Shown piece after piece: positions 39,794 to 50,997 of a DNA stretch of 64,000 bases. Every line of letters starts with the position of its first letter. The first letter of the stretch is position 1. The position numbers and the translations under genes were made by a program. A model generated the notes under the pieces. That model was not told the DNA's origin. It did no database searches and saw only the letters and a list, made by a program, of their open reading frames with translations. Source of the DNA: Planctomycetes bacterium B3_Pla. GTDB lineage: Bacteria > Planctomycetota > Phycisphaerae > Sedimentisphaerales > Anaerobacaceae. The stretch covers positions 186,001-250,000 of the forward strand of contig NJBM01000004.1 in the NCBI GenBank assembly GCA_005223045.1, read 5' to 3'.

Positions 39794-39936
39794 ACAGGGC
39801 AATCGCATGAAAAACTAACCGCATTATAAGCTCAAAAAGCCAGATTCTTCGAATCCAAAATACCGGATGAAAATGTTATTGTAGGTGTTTCTGGCCAAAT
39901 AATGCGGTTTAGCTGAATTTCATGCGATTGCCCTGT
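39794..39936. mobile_element. MITE-like element with perfect 19-base terminal inverted repeats
   Basis: A 143-base element bounded by ACAGGGCAATCGCATGAAA (39794-39812) and its exact reverse complement (39918-39936). A second inverted pair (AACCGCATTAT and AATAATGCGGTT) lies just inside. TTCTTT occurs immediately outside both ends and may be part of a target duplication. It holds no gene, so it would be moved by a transposase elsewhere. It sits between the porin stop and the acs promoter. Confidence 0.75.
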
Positions 39937-39944
39937 TCTTTTGC

Positions 39945-39973
39945 TTGACATGCGTGTTGCGTGATTTTAAGAT
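39945..39973 (+). promoter_or_regulatory. Promoter of acs
   Basis: TTGACA (39945-39950), a 17-base spacer and TAAGAT (39968-39973), nine bases beyond the MITE-like element and 134 bases before the acs ATG. Confidence 0.6.
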
Positions 39974-40107
39974 GCACGCTGTAAGCAGGTGTGCATTATG
40001 ATTTTGAGCCCTTTACGATATAACGGTTGTGATGACAACAACACAATGTCGTAGGGAACAATCAAATAGACAATTGAATCACGAAATCACTCATCAAGGA
40101 GAAAACC

Positions 40108-42087
<1,980 letters not shown>

Positions 42088-42115
42088 TCCGCCGGCTTTG
42101 AGGAGTTTCCTAAAT

Positions 42116-42149
42116 AGGCCGGACGTATCCTTGAAGGTGCGTCCGGCCT
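42116..42149 (+). terminator. Strong hairpin between acs and the OFA transporter
   Basis: A perfect ten-base stem (AGGCCGGACG/CGTCCGGCCT) with a 14-base loop. The following GTCTTC is only mildly T-rich, so it may act as a partial terminator or transcript stabiliser between two genes. Confidence 0.5.
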
Positions 42150-42172
42150 GTCTTCAATAAACGGAGCAGTCG

Positions 42173-43489
42173 ATGACGACGAGCGAAGAAACTACCGAAT
42201 CGAAACCCGAATTCAAGAATCATGGTTGGCGCGTAACATTCGCGGGAATGGGCATCAACCTTGCTCTCGGCATTCTCTACACATGGAGTGTCATAAGCAA
42301 GCATGTGCCCGACGAATGGGGCTGGAGCGAGAATGACAAGTCGCTTCCGTACATGGTCGCCTGCCTGATCTTCTCACTCGTCATGGTGCCCGCAGGAAGG
42401 ATGCAGGACAAGATAGGGCCCCGGCGTGTGGCCACAATTGGAGGTGTCCTCGTTGGTCTCGGTTTCGTACTTGCCAGCATGACGTCATCGCTTGTGGTTT
42501 TTGTCATCGGCTTCGGAGTCCTCGCCGGTGCAGGTATCGGGTTCGGCTACGCCTCGGCGACACCGCCCGCGGTCAAGTGGTTCCCGCCGGCCAAGACGGG
42601 ACTTATCGCCGGTATTGTGGTTTCGGGTTTCGGTCTGGCTTCAGTTTACGCCGCGCCGCTTTCGAGGTGGCTGATAATTGCTTTTAGCTTCAAGACAGCT
42701 ATCCTGGTATTGGGGATTGGGTTCCTGATTGTCGTTGTCAGCCTGGCCCAACTGATAAAACCGCCGCACAAGGTTCTTCAGTTTATCGAGGAATACGGCG
42801 AGGTAGGACGCCTGAAACAGCAAGCCATGGCCAAGGAAAAAGCAGAGGCCGAAGGCAGAGAGCTTCCCGCGAGCAAAAAAGAGGAGTTCGCTCCCAGAGA
42901 AATGGTGCGCACGGTGCAGTTCTACCTGCTGTGGTTCATGTATGCATGCGGAGCCGGGGCCGGCTTGATGATTATTTCAAAGCTTGCCGCCATTGCCAAG
43001 ATACAGGCGGACATTAAGCTGGGCTTTGTCCTCGTGGCGGTGCTTGCGGTCGGCAACGGCGGCGGGCGCATAGTGGCAGGCATGCTCAGCGACAGAATTG
43101 GCCGCAAGGCAACAATGATTATATGCTTCGTGTTTCAGGCAGTTTTAATAATCCTGCTCTCACAGGCATCTGATAAAAACGGCATCGGGACGATTCCTGC
43201 AATGGCGATCATCTCGGCACTAATCGGAGCAAACTACGGCGCGAACCTGACACTTTTCCCGTCCATAACCAAGGATTTTTACGGTCTTAAGAGTTTTGGA
43301 ATGAATTACGGCTTAGTCTTTACATCCTGGGGTGTCGGCGGATTCATGCTGGCCTACCTGGCGGGTAGAATGTACCAGGTGCACCAGACGTTTTCTTATG
43401 CCTACTACGGAGCTTCGACACTACTGATTCTTGCCGCAATAACGGCCATTTTCCTCAAGCCGCCGCACCACACAATCGAAGCGGCCTGA
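42173..43489 (+). CDS. OFA-family MFS transporter (oxalate/formate antiporter type)
   Basis: A 438-residue 12-helix major-facilitator protein of the OFA type. It shows GINLALGILYTWSVIS at the first helix, the loop-2/3 motif GRMQDKIGPRR, a central cytosolic loop rich in charged residues (about 205-245) and a second-half MLSDRIGRKATM. OFA carriers move oxalate, formate, acetate or similar acids. Being next to acs, acetate or a related monocarboxylate is a reasonable guess; formate is another, given the formate genes in the window. An SD (GGAG) lies eight bases before the ATG. Confidence 0.85.
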   Translation: MTTSEETTESKPEFKNHGWRVTFAGMGINLALGILYTWSVISKHVPDEWGWSENDKSLPYMVACLIFSLVMVPAGRMQDKIGPRRVATIGGVLVGLGFVLASMTSSLVVFVIGFGVLAGAGIGFGYASATPPAVKWFPPAKTGLIAGIVVSGFGLASVYAAPLSRWLIIAFSFKTAILVLGIGFLIVVVSLAQLIKPPHKVLQFIEEYGEVGRLKQQAMAKEKAEAEGRELPASKKEEFAPREMVRTVQFYLLWFMYACGAGAGLMIISKLAAIAKIQADIKLGFVLVAVLAVGNGGGRIVAGMLSDRIGRKATMIICFVFQAVLIILLSQASDKNGIGTIPAMAIISALIGANYGANLTLFPSITKDFYGLKSFGMNYGLVFTSWGVGGFMLAYLAGRMYQVHQTFSYAYYGASTLLILAAITAIFLKPPHHTIEAA

Positions 43490-43809
43490 GCATGAGCTGC
43501 TGAGTTTCCAACTCCACAAATGCCCAAGAAACGACGGGCGCTGCCCCTCGACGGGAGTCTCTACTTGCCGTAGTCTCGGTTTCGAGAATTAGCCCGACAA
43601 AAAGAGTCGCCTTTCTCCACGATTGCTGCTATAGTAGCACAACCCAAACAGGATTTTGGGGTGCATTTTGGCTGCCGGCTGGGGCGGATCGCCCACAATT
43701 TACGCAGCTTATTGTCCCAATTTCTGAGGGGAAAGGAGCAGCACGGCCATGACATAAACACATCACTTGCGCAGAATTCCTCGATTACATAAAGCCAGGG
43801 AGAAATAGT
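43490..43809. other. Spacer between transporter genes
   Basis: About 320 bases with no reliable gene. A 162-residue minus-strand frame covers it and the DUF4212 gene, but it is the mirror of that gene. The ribosome site GGGAGA lies before 43810. No clear promoter was recognised. Confidence 0.35.
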
Positions 43810-44094
43810 ATGTCTGACAGCAACTTCAAAACAGAGTACTGGAAGAAGAATCTCAAGTATCTCACCGTCCTGCTTAGCATCTGGTTCATTGTTTCCTATG
43901 GTTTCAGCATCATCTTCGTTGACTTTCTGGACAAGATCAAGATAGGCGGCTTTAAACTCGGCTTCTGGTTTTCGCAGCAGGGTTCGATTCTTGTTTTCGT
44001 CATCATAATCTTTGTCTATGTGCGCCTGATGAACAAGCTGGACAGACAATTTAGAGTCCAGGAAAATCAGGCGAAGAAGGAGGCGAAGAAATGA
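43810..44094 (+). CDS. DUF4212 small subunit of a sodium:solute symporter
   Basis: A 94-residue membrane protein with two hydrophobic segments (about 18-38 and 56-75). The family phrase YWKKNLKYLTVLLSIWFIVS leads into the first helix, and GFWFSQQGSILVFVIIIFVYV forms the second. DUF4212 proteins pair with ActP-like sodium:solute symporters. The stop overlaps the ATG of the symporter gene by four bases, confirming the pairing. Confidence 0.92.
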   Translation: MSDSNFKTEYWKKNLKYLTVLLSIWFIVSYGFSIIFVDFLDKIKIGGFKLGFWFSQQGSILVFVIIIFVYVRLMNKLDRQFRVQENQAKKEAKK

Positions 44095-45872
44095 TGGATG
44101 TACAGGCCTGGACCTACGTTATCGTTACGTTCACCTTTATTCTCTACATTGGGGTCGCTATATGGTCGAGGGCCTCATCTACAAGTGAATTCTACGTGGC
44201 GGGCAAAGGAGTTTCCCCCCTGGCCAATGGGATGGCCACAGCGGCCGATTGGATGTCGGCGGCGTCATTCATTTCAATGGCGGGGCTGATCTCCTTCATG
44301 GGCAGGGACGGCTCGATGTACCTGATGGGCTGGACCGGCGGTTACGTTCTGCTGGCGCTGCTGCTGGCGCCCTATTTGCGAAAGTTCGGCAAGTACACCG
44401 TCCCCGATTTTGTCGGAGAACGGTACTATTCCCAGGTGGCGCGCGCAGTTGCGGTATGCTGTGCCATATTCGTGTCATTCACGTATGTCGCCGGGCAAAT
44501 GCGAGGCGTAGGGGTAGTCTTCTCCCGTTTTCTTGAAGTCAATATTGGCACCGGTGTGGTCATCGGCATGGGAATCGTGTTCTTCTATGCCGTCATGGGC
44601 GGGATGAAGGGCATCACCTACACTCAGGTCGCTCAGTACTGCGTTCTTATCTTTGCCTTCTTAGTGCCGGCGTTCTTCATTTCCATCATGATGACGAACA
44701 ATCCGATTCCCCAGCTTGGTTTCGGCAGCAAACTTGCAGGTTCCGAGGGCGTGTACCTGCTCGATAAACTCGACGGTCTGAATCAGGAACTCGGATTCGC
44801 CGCATATACTTCCGGAGTAAAAGGCAGGCTCGATGTTCTCTGCATCACAGCAGCGCTGATGGTGGGAACCGCCGGATTGCCCCACGTCATCATCCGTTTT
44901 TTCACGGTTCGCAGAGTCAGGGACGCGCGGGTATCCGCCGGCTGGGCGCTGGTTTTCATCGCGATTCTTTATACCACCGCCCCGGCGATTGCCGCCTTCG
45001 CCCGAACTAATCTTATCAATACGGTCAATGAGAAAGAATATGCGAACATTCCATCCTGGTTCAGAAACTGGGAAAAAACCGGACTGATCGCATGGATCGA
45101 CAAGAACGAAGACGGCAAAGTCCAGTATCGTTACGGGGACGCATTCGAAGGCAAACCGGTATTCGATGGGGAGCTCGGACCGCAGGGCCAGCGGCGTGTC
45201 GGTAACAAACCTGCCGATGGCGACAATGAACTCTTTGTCGATCCTGATATCATGGTGCTGGCCAACCCCGAGATTGCCAGATTGCCCAACTGGGTGGTCG
45301 GCCTGGTGGCAGCCGGCGGTTTGGCCGCGGCACTCTCGACGGCGGCCGGATTGCTCCTGGTCATATCAACCTCAATCTCGCATGACCTTCTGAAGAAGAT
45401 ATTTATCCCCGGAATTACCGAGAAACAGGAGCTGCTGTTCGCCAGAATTGCGGCGGGTTTTGCCGTAGTGCTTGCGGGGCATTTCGGCGTTCATCCGCCG
45501 GGATTTGTCGCCCAGGTGGTTGCGTTTGCATTCGGATTGGCTGCGTCGTCGTTTTTCCCTGCCATCCTTATGGGCATCTTTTCCAAGCGCATGAACAAGG
45601 AGGGGGCGATATCGGGCATGCTCGCGGGCATTACATTTACCGCCGCCTATATCATCTATTTCAAGTTCGTCAATCCGTCCGCCAATATCCCCGATAATTG
45701 GCTGCTCGGCATCTCGCCGGAGGGAATCGGCACGATAGGTATGATCTTAAACTTTGCGGTCGCTCTGACGGTTTCGCACTTCACGTCCCCGCCCCCGGCG
45801 GATGTGCAGGCTCTGGTCGAGAACATCAGAGTACCCAAAGGCGCCGGCGAGCCGCACGAAATCAACGCGTGA
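44091..45872 (+). CDS. ActP-like sodium:solute symporter, large subunit
   Basis: A 593-residue SSS-family (LeuT fold) transporter with about 13 hydrophobic segments. Family marks include FYVAGKGVSPLANGMATAADWMSAASF at helix 1-2, GRDGSMYLMGWTGGY, the TVPDFVGERY loop and AAGGLAAALSTAAGLLLVISTS. A soluble insert at about 310-390 (EYANIPSWFRNWEKTG...DKNEDGKVQYRYG) has an EF-hand-like acid stretch and is typical of the VC_2705 branch that works with DUF4212. Substrates in this branch are short-chain acids such as acetate, which fits the acs gene upstream. Confidence 0.92.
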   Translation: MMDVQAWTYVIVTFTFILYIGVAIWSRASSTSEFYVAGKGVSPLANGMATAADWMSAASFISMAGLISFMGRDGSMYLMGWTGGYVLLALLLAPYLRKFGKYTVPDFVGERYYSQVARAVAVCCAIFVSFTYVAGQMRGVGVVFSRFLEVNIGTGVVIGMGIVFFYAVMGGMKGITYTQVAQYCVLIFAFLVPAFFISIMMTNNPIPQLGFGSKLAGSEGVYLLDKLDGLNQELGFAAYTSGVKGRLDVLCITAALMVGTAGLPHVIIRFFTVRRVRDARVSAGWALVFIAILYTTAPAIAAFARTNLINTVNEKEYANIPSWFRNWEKTGLIAWIDKNEDGKVQYRYGDAFEGKPVFDGELGPQGQRRVGNKPADGDNELFVDPDIMVLANPEIARLPNWVVGLVAAGGLAAALSTAAGLLLVISTSISHDLLKKIFIPGITEKQELLFARIAAGFAVVLAGHFGVHPPGFVAQVVAFAFGLAASSFFPAILMGIFSKRMNKEGAISGMLAGITFTAAYIIYFKFVNPSANIPDNWLLGISPEGIGTIGMILNFAVALTVSHFTSPPPADVQALVENIRVPKGAGEPHEINA

Positions 45873-46059
45873 CAAGAGGTCCGCATGTAGAAAGAGCAAG
45901 TTCCGCGAAGCGCGAAGGAGTCATGTCGTAATCTTTCGCATAATAATAACGAGTAGCATATCAATTGTCTCATTACCCATTCTTGTAAGGGGGTATGTTA
46001 ATAATTACGGCATGAGCCTTTAGTCCCGTTTCAACAGCCCCGCTGTCCCTCGTTTCCTC

Positions 46060-46512
46060 CTATCTTCTAGACCATTCCATAGAGTTCTTGTCTTTGTTCT
46101 CGCCGACCTTGCAGTATTTACACTTAAATCCGCACTTTTCGTAAAGCTTAATCGCAGGGATTGCATCTTGAAAAACATGAAGAGTAAGAGAGTCATGTAG
46201 TTCCTGTGCTTTTGTGACTAATTTGGTGGCTACTCTTTGTCTTCGATGTTCTGAACTTACATACAGATTATCAATGTAAGGCTTACTTCTCGGAGTAGTC
46301 AGTGTCATGAAGCCAATGATTTTGCCACGAGCCTCACAGACATATCCAGAGGATGCTGCAACAGCTTCGGGAAGATCGTCTTGTACCATTGAATCGAGAC
46401 GTGAATTTAATTTCTCATCAGGATCCAAAGGATGCTCGTTCTTGTATTCAGTCTTCCACAGGTCGCCGACTGCTTTTATATCTTCCTGTCGCATCTGTCG
46501 AGGTTGAGTCAT
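46060..46512 (-). CDS. GNAT family N-acetyltransferase
   Basis: A 150-residue single GNAT domain. The acetyl-CoA site is seen as IDNLYVSSEHRRQRVATKLV (motif A, with R-x-x-R/G-x-A form), and a C-terminal AIKLYEKCGFKC gives motif B. The substrate is unknown. It sits beside a broken TIR gene and may belong to an accessory patch. Confidence 0.85.
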   Translation of the reverse strand: MTQPRQMRQEDIKAVGDLWKTEYKNEHPLDPDEKLNSRLDSMVQDDLPEAVAASSGYVCEARGKIIGFMTLTTPRSKPYIDNLYVSSEHRRQRVATKLVTKAQELHDSLTLHVFQDAIPAIKLYEKCGFKCKYCKVGENKDKNSMEWSRR

Positions 46513-46578
46513 GAGTTTTCCATATTCTGATGCACTGGCTGATGGGCGTCCGTCGGGTCATCCACTTCCAGCCAGATG

Positions 46579-46892
46579 CTATTTTGCCCTGTCTTCTAAG
46601 TGGGCTTTGATATCTGAAACCAGCTTTGCCAGTTGTTTTTTTAAACCGGGTATCTGCAAATCAGCGTACAGTTTCCCAGTTAAAAATCCTGGCAACGCGA
46701 CAGGATCACAAAGTAATGGAATTACTTTGACTCTCCGAAATTCAATTTCTTGGTTCATTGCGATCTCTATTTCCTTCTTCACCCATTCGGAGTCTATTGA
46801 AGTCTTAGAAATGATCACCAAGAGGATGTCGACAAGAGTCAATTGCCACCCTTCCAGACTCTTACATCAAATTTGACAGACAACTGCGTCAT
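46579..46892 (-). pseudogene. Truncated TIR-domain protein remnant
   Basis: The C-terminal half of a TIR domain is intact: DILLVIISKTSIDSEWVKKEIE is the conserved helix-strand with the Trp and catalytic-region Glu, followed by VKVIPLLCDPVALPGFL. In front of it the frame is closed by a stop after seven codons, while another frame (46890 downward) reads MTQLSVKFDVRVWKGGN, like the preceding TIR strand. A frameshift or deletion has removed the N-terminal part. TIR proteins usually deplete NAD in defence; this copy cannot be active as read. Confidence 0.65.
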
Positions 46893-46895
46893 TAA

Positions 46896-48026
46896 CTAAA
46901 GCCCGTGAATTGGAAAGATGTTCTTCCTGAGCAGTTCTATCGTTGCCTCCAGGGCGGGCATTACTATTTGGCGCTGTGTCTGGCTTACAGCGAGCGCCCC
47001 GTCTCGCAGCCCTGCTGGCCACTCCGTACTTTCGAGCATAACGCCGCCGAGGGCGTGATCTATATCTTCTCCGCTGTCGGCGCCGCAGAAGATGCTCCAG
47101 GCCAATGCCCAGGCCCGGACGGTGTTATCGACATTGTATCCGCCGCCGCCGGTCGCAAGGATGGGTTTGTCGAGGCTCATCAGATGATCGATGATCCGGG
47201 CATAAGCGTTGTTGGTCAAGCTCAGATGTGCGAGAGGGTCCCCCGACAGGGCGTCAGCCCCCAATTCAAAAACGACCACGTCAGGCTCATAAGCCGCAGT
47301 CAACGGCGGCACTATGGCGTCGAACGCCTTGAGGTATGCTTCGTCATAAGTTCCTATCGGTAGGGGGACATTTACACAGTAGCCTTTCCCCTCGCCGTCT
47401 CCTATTTCGTCCTCGAATCCGGTCCCGGGAAACAGCGTTTTCGGATTTTGATGAAATGATATGGTCATCACATCCCTGCGATTGTAGAATCCGAATGCGA
47501 CACCATCGCCGTGATGGACGTCAACGTCAAGATACAAAACTCGTTTTCCCTTCTCGGCCAGCACCGTACAGGCAAGCGCCACATCGTTGATATAGCAGAA
47601 GCCGGAAGCATGCTCGGGGCCTGCATGATGAAATCCCCCCGACGGATTGAAAGCGACATCGGCCTCGCCCGACAGGATCATCCCGGCGCCTGTAAGAGTG
47701 GCTCCCGTCGCCAGGACCGCGTACTCGTACAATCCCCTGAAGACGGGGCAATCCTCCGTGCCGATTCCCATGCCGAGCGCCTCTGCATCCCAGCGTCCCC
47801 TCGCTGCGGTCTTCAACGCGTGCAGGTAGCGGGCCGTGTGAAACTTCTTGAGCACAACTCTCTCGGCAGGCGCCGGCGACACCTCGCTTCTGCCGCTTCC
47901 CGAAAGCAGGCCCATCGAGTTCGCAATCTGGCGGGTCTTCTGCGCCCTGATCGTATTAAAGGGGTGCTCCGGCGGGTAAGGATATTTCTCAAGCTCCGAC
48001 GAATATATAAAAGCGACTTTTCTCAT
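46896..48026 (-). CDS. Histone-deacetylase-fold enzyme (AcuC-like)
   Basis: A 376-residue zinc deacetylase of the class I/AcuC type. It has the GGFHHAGPEHASGFCYIND phrase with the catalytic His pair near 133, DVDVHHGDG with metal ligands near 167-175, TISFHQ, and LGADALSGDPLAHLSL plus ATGGGGYN further on. AcuC removes acyl groups from acetyl-CoA synthetase, or from polyamines in related proteins. An acs gene is 4 kb away, so control of that enzyme is possible. The gene is 14 bases from the amylase gene and could be the end of the peptide operon. Confidence 0.88.
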   Translation of the reverse strand: MRKVAFIYSSELEKYPYPPEHPFNTIRAQKTRQIANSMGLLSGSGRSEVSPAPAERVVLKKFHTARYLHALKTAARGRWDAEALGMGIGTEDCPVFRGLYEYAVLATGATLTGAGMILSGEADVAFNPSGGFHHAGPEHASGFCYINDVALACTVLAEKGKRVLYLDVDVHHGDGVAFGFYNRRDVMTISFHQNPKTLFPGTGFEDEIGDGEGKGYCVNVPLPIGTYDEAYLKAFDAIVPPLTAAYEPDVVVFELGADALSGDPLAHLSLTNNAYARIIDHLMSLDKPILATGGGGYNVDNTVRAWALAWSIFCGADSGEDIDHALGGVMLESTEWPAGLRDGALAVSQTQRQIVMPALEATIELLRKNIFPIHGL

Positions 48027-48040
48027 GAGCTATGGCCGGG

Positions 48041-49984
48041 CTATGGATGATTTGCAAGCACGACAACCTCTGCGGGCGGGATGTCTCGAATCGGAACGAA
48101 TGCCCGGCCGTCTGCCGTTTTGTTTACGGGGACTGCCGAGCCCACGGGATGCGGGCCTGCAAATTCCTGCGTCGCCGCCGCCTGGGCTGTATTGAAGACA
48201 ACTGTCATTGTGCCGTTGCCGTCCGTGCTGAGGTTCGTATCGACGATGACATCGGCTCCCCGTTGCTCGGCGCCGTTGGTGTTCATGACGCAGAGCAATT
48301 CCTCGTCGTCGAGAATGCGCGACCATGCAATGATTTCACCTGAGCTGTAAACGTCGAACGGTCTGTTCAAAAAGGATGTGCATCGCAGATACTGCCTGCC
48401 GCTGCGCAAGGCGGGATATTTCATACGAATTGCCGCAGCCCCGGCGATTCGCTTGTACACGGGATTGTGCTCGTCGAAACAGTGATGTCCCGCCGTTCCG
48501 AACGGGCCGAAACCAGGCAGATCCGGATCGGTATTGTGCAGGCCGTCTGTTCCGGACGCCCTGGGATGTTCCGGGCCGAACATTGCCTCGCGCAGATAGC
48601 GGTCTGAGCGTTTCCAGTCCGGCAGCCATTTCCTTTCGGAAGGCTCGGGGCCGGCAAAAGCCTGCTCTGTGCCGTAGTAGATGCACGGGATGCCCAGGGT
48701 GAACAGTTGCAGGACCGTGCCGGAAATGACCTGGTGGTCGCAGGACGCTTCGCTTGAAAATCGAACCTTCTCGCTGTAGATGTGATCGTGATCGTCGAGA
48801 ATGGAAACGTGCCGCTGCCCTAAGTTACGGTGTGATCCCATGCTTGCGTCGCCGGGATTGAAGCCGTCAAAATAGTCTCTGGGCGACCTGAGTCCTTTGG
48901 CGACGCCGCTTAGAATCGGACACATTTCCCCAATATCCAATACCGCGGTAAGATTGCGGTCGAGGGAATCGAGATAAAGGTCCTGGGCGTAATCTCCGCC
49001 GGCAATCTCGCCTACGAGGAAGAAATTCTGTTTTCCGAGATTCGCGGCGAATTCTTTGATCGCGCCGCAGAAATTCCGTGCCTGCTCCTTGGCGACGTGC
49101 TTGAGCGTGTCGATTCGGAACCCGTCGCAGTCTGTAAGGGCGATCCAGTATTTGTAGCATCGGGACAGATCGCTTAACAGGTGCGGCTGGTCAAGATCAA
49201 ATTCCCGCAGATCACAAAAGTCGCTGCGCTTGTGTTCGGCGTTCGGATCGTCGATATCACCCTTGCCCAGATCGCCCGTTCCGGCCCGCGTGTAGCAGTT
49301 CTGGTGCTGTAATTCGGTGGGCCAGACGCCGTCTTCTTCTGCTGCGATGTCGGGGACAGGCTCACCCTGGCCGTTGCGCCAGGCGCCGAACGGATACCTG
49401 CCGTTTGAGTTGTAATCGGCTTCATGTACCCCTCCGGGAGTGTCAGACCTGTAAAGCCAGTTGGAGCCGGAGTGGTTGAAGACAACGTCGAGAATGACCC
49501 GCAAACCTTCCGAATGTGCGGCGGCTACCAGCTCAACGAGGTCCTGCCGGCTGCCGAATCGAGGGTCCACGTCCAGGAAATCCTGAATGCCGTACCCGTG
49601 ATAAGTGTCCAGATGCCCTCGCTGCCTGAGTACGGGGCTGAGCCACAGGGCAGTGACACCGAGCTGTTTCAGGTAGCCCAGCTTCGATTGCACTCCCTTT
49701 AGAGTGCCGCCCTGCCAGCGCTGCGCACCTGAAGCGGCCCATTTATCCCAGCGCCAGGGTTGGCCGTCGGGCACACCCGGACGGGCCGCTTCGAGATTTT
49801 GTTTGTCCAGCAGCGGACGTGTGTCTTCTCTGCCGTCGCTGAAGCGATCCACCAACAAAAAGTAAAGGACCTGGTCTCTCCAGTCAACGGGTGAGGGAAA
49901 ATAGCTCTGGCGTTCCGGCCGGCAGGCAATGCCGCGCACACTGTCAGGTCTTGCCTGACTTAGCACGTCCTCTGCGAATGACAT
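48041..49984 (-). CDS. GH13 alpha-amylase family protein
   Basis: A 647-residue glycoside hydrolase of family 13 with no signal peptide. The barrel strands show VTALWLSPV, VILDVVFNHSG, CDGFRIDTLKHV (nucleophile Asp), LVGEIAGGD (acid Glu) and SILDDHDHI (third Asp; the usual NHD is DHD here). The C-terminal beta domain starts near 555. It should cut or transfer alpha-1,4 glucans inside the cell. A strong SD (AAAGGAG) precedes the ATG. It is 31 bases from the prenyltransferase gene upstream. Confidence 0.88.
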   Translation of the reverse strand: MSFAEDVLSQARPDSVRGIACRPERQSYFPSPVDWRDQVLYFLLVDRFSDGREDTRPLLDKQNLEAARPGVPDGQPWRWDKWAASGAQRWQGGTLKGVQSKLGYLKQLGVTALWLSPVLRQRGHLDTYHGYGIQDFLDVDPRFGSRQDLVELVAAAHSEGLRVILDVVFNHSGSNWLYRSDTPGGVHEADYNSNGRYPFGAWRNGQGEPVPDIAAEEDGVWPTELQHQNCYTRAGTGDLGKGDIDDPNAEHKRSDFCDLREFDLDQPHLLSDLSRCYKYWIALTDCDGFRIDTLKHVAKEQARNFCGAIKEFAANLGKQNFFLVGEIAGGDYAQDLYLDSLDRNLTAVLDIGEMCPILSGVAKGLRSPRDYFDGFNPGDASMGSHRNLGQRHVSILDDHDHIYSEKVRFSSEASCDHQVISGTVLQLFTLGIPCIYYGTEQAFAGPEPSERKWLPDWKRSDRYLREAMFGPEHPRASGTDGLHNTDPDLPGFGPFGTAGHHCFDEHNPVYKRIAGAAAIRMKYPALRSGRQYLRCTSFLNRPFDVYSSGEIIAWSRILDDEELLCVMNTNGAEQRGADVIVDTNLSTDGNGTMTVVFNTAQAAATQEFAGPHPVGSAVPVNKTADGRAFVPIRDIPPAEVVVLANHP

Positions 49985-50015
49985 GTTTCAGACTCCTTTC
50001 CTAATCCAACCGCAT

Positions 50016-50873
50016 TCAGTTAGTTAAGAAGCTTGCGCCTAAAGACAAGACAAACACAACATGAGTAACGACAATCGTGTTCACCGCGAAGAGGAATACT
50101 TTAGGATTATCACAGTTCTTCTCGACGGTCCTGACGCTCTTGAGAATCCACGGCAACGTCACGACGGCAGCCAACGCCAACAGGGGAATTGCCTTGAGGA
50201 CCACGCCTAAGACCAGGAGTACAAAAAGCACGGTCAACGACAGCTTCAGCAGCACTATCGCTCTTTGTTTTCCAAGCCTGACCACTAAATTCCGTTTTCC
50301 GACCAGCATGTCCTGATAATAGTCGGGTATTTCGTTGAGAACCGCAAGGCAAAATACGGACAATCCGCTGATCAATGAGACGAAAAACGGCACAAACGCC
50401 ACCGATTTTGTCTGCACGTAGTAGCTGCCCAATACCATGAAAGGGCCATAGCAGAGGGCTATCGTCAGTTCGCCAAAACCGCGATACGCCCATCGGATAG
50501 GCGGGCCGACATAGAAATAAGCGCCCAAAAATCCGAAAAAGGCAAACAGCAGTATAAGCCAGCCTATCTGCATCGTCAGATAGACACCGACAACGAAAGC
50601 AAGCCCAAGGGCTGAGAGACCGAGAGGAAAAAAATATGTTGGAATGCTAATGTCGCCCGGAGAGAAGATTCTATCTCCACCCTCTTTAGCGTCGAAATAC
50701 TCGTTAAACAGCTCGACGGCAACCAGTACCAGAAAAATCCCTGCAAATCCCCATAAAGCGTAGCTCCAGTTCAGTGACTTGTGCAAACCGAAGGCGATTG
50801 CCTGCCCTAACAAGTAAGGGAGCATCCCGGCGAAAAGAAAGAACCGATATCTTATCAGTCTAAAGATGTTCAT
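50016..50873 (-). CDS. UbiA-family prenyltransferase
   Basis: A 285-residue membrane enzyme with about nine hydrophobic segments. The first Asp-rich motif is NEYFDAKEGGDRI near residues 57-69 and the second is NEIPDYYQD near 180-188, which bind the prenyl diphosphate through magnesium. It matches the MenA-like branch (dihydroxynaphthoate or similar acceptors). It follows the radical SAM gene by 124 bases of iterated repeats. Its acceptor could be a quinone precursor, or, more speculatively, the peptide product of the neighbouring locus. Confidence 0.88.
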   Translation of the reverse strand: MNIFRLIRYRFFLFAGMLPYLLGQAIAFGLHKSLNWSYALWGFAGIFLVLVAVELFNEYFDAKEGGDRIFSPGDISIPTYFFPLGLSALGLAFVVGVYLTMQIGWLILLFAFFGFLGAYFYVGPPIRWAYRGFGELTIALCYGPFMVLGSYYVQTKSVAFVPFFVSLISGLSVFCLAVLNEIPDYYQDMLVGKRNLVVRLGKQRAIVLLKLSLTVLFVLLVLGVVLKAIPLLALAAVVTLPWILKSVRTVEKNCDNPKVFLFAVNTIVVTHVVFVLSLGASFLTN

Positions 50874-50997
50874 AGTCAGATTTGAATTTAGAATTGTGAA
50901 TGTAGAATTCTCAATTTTCCATTGTCGAATGCCAAATGCCGATTGGCAACAATCAAAAATCCCAATTCTTCATTCTTCATTCTCAATTCTCAATTCT
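50874..50997. repeat. Iterated ATTCTCA/ATTCTTC tract
   Basis: The spacer between the prenyltransferase and radical SAM genes is filled with 7-8-base units (ATTCTCAATTCTTC, ATTCTTCATTC and TTGAATTTAGAATTG). It is non-coding and could weaken cotranscription across this junction. Confidence 0.55.
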
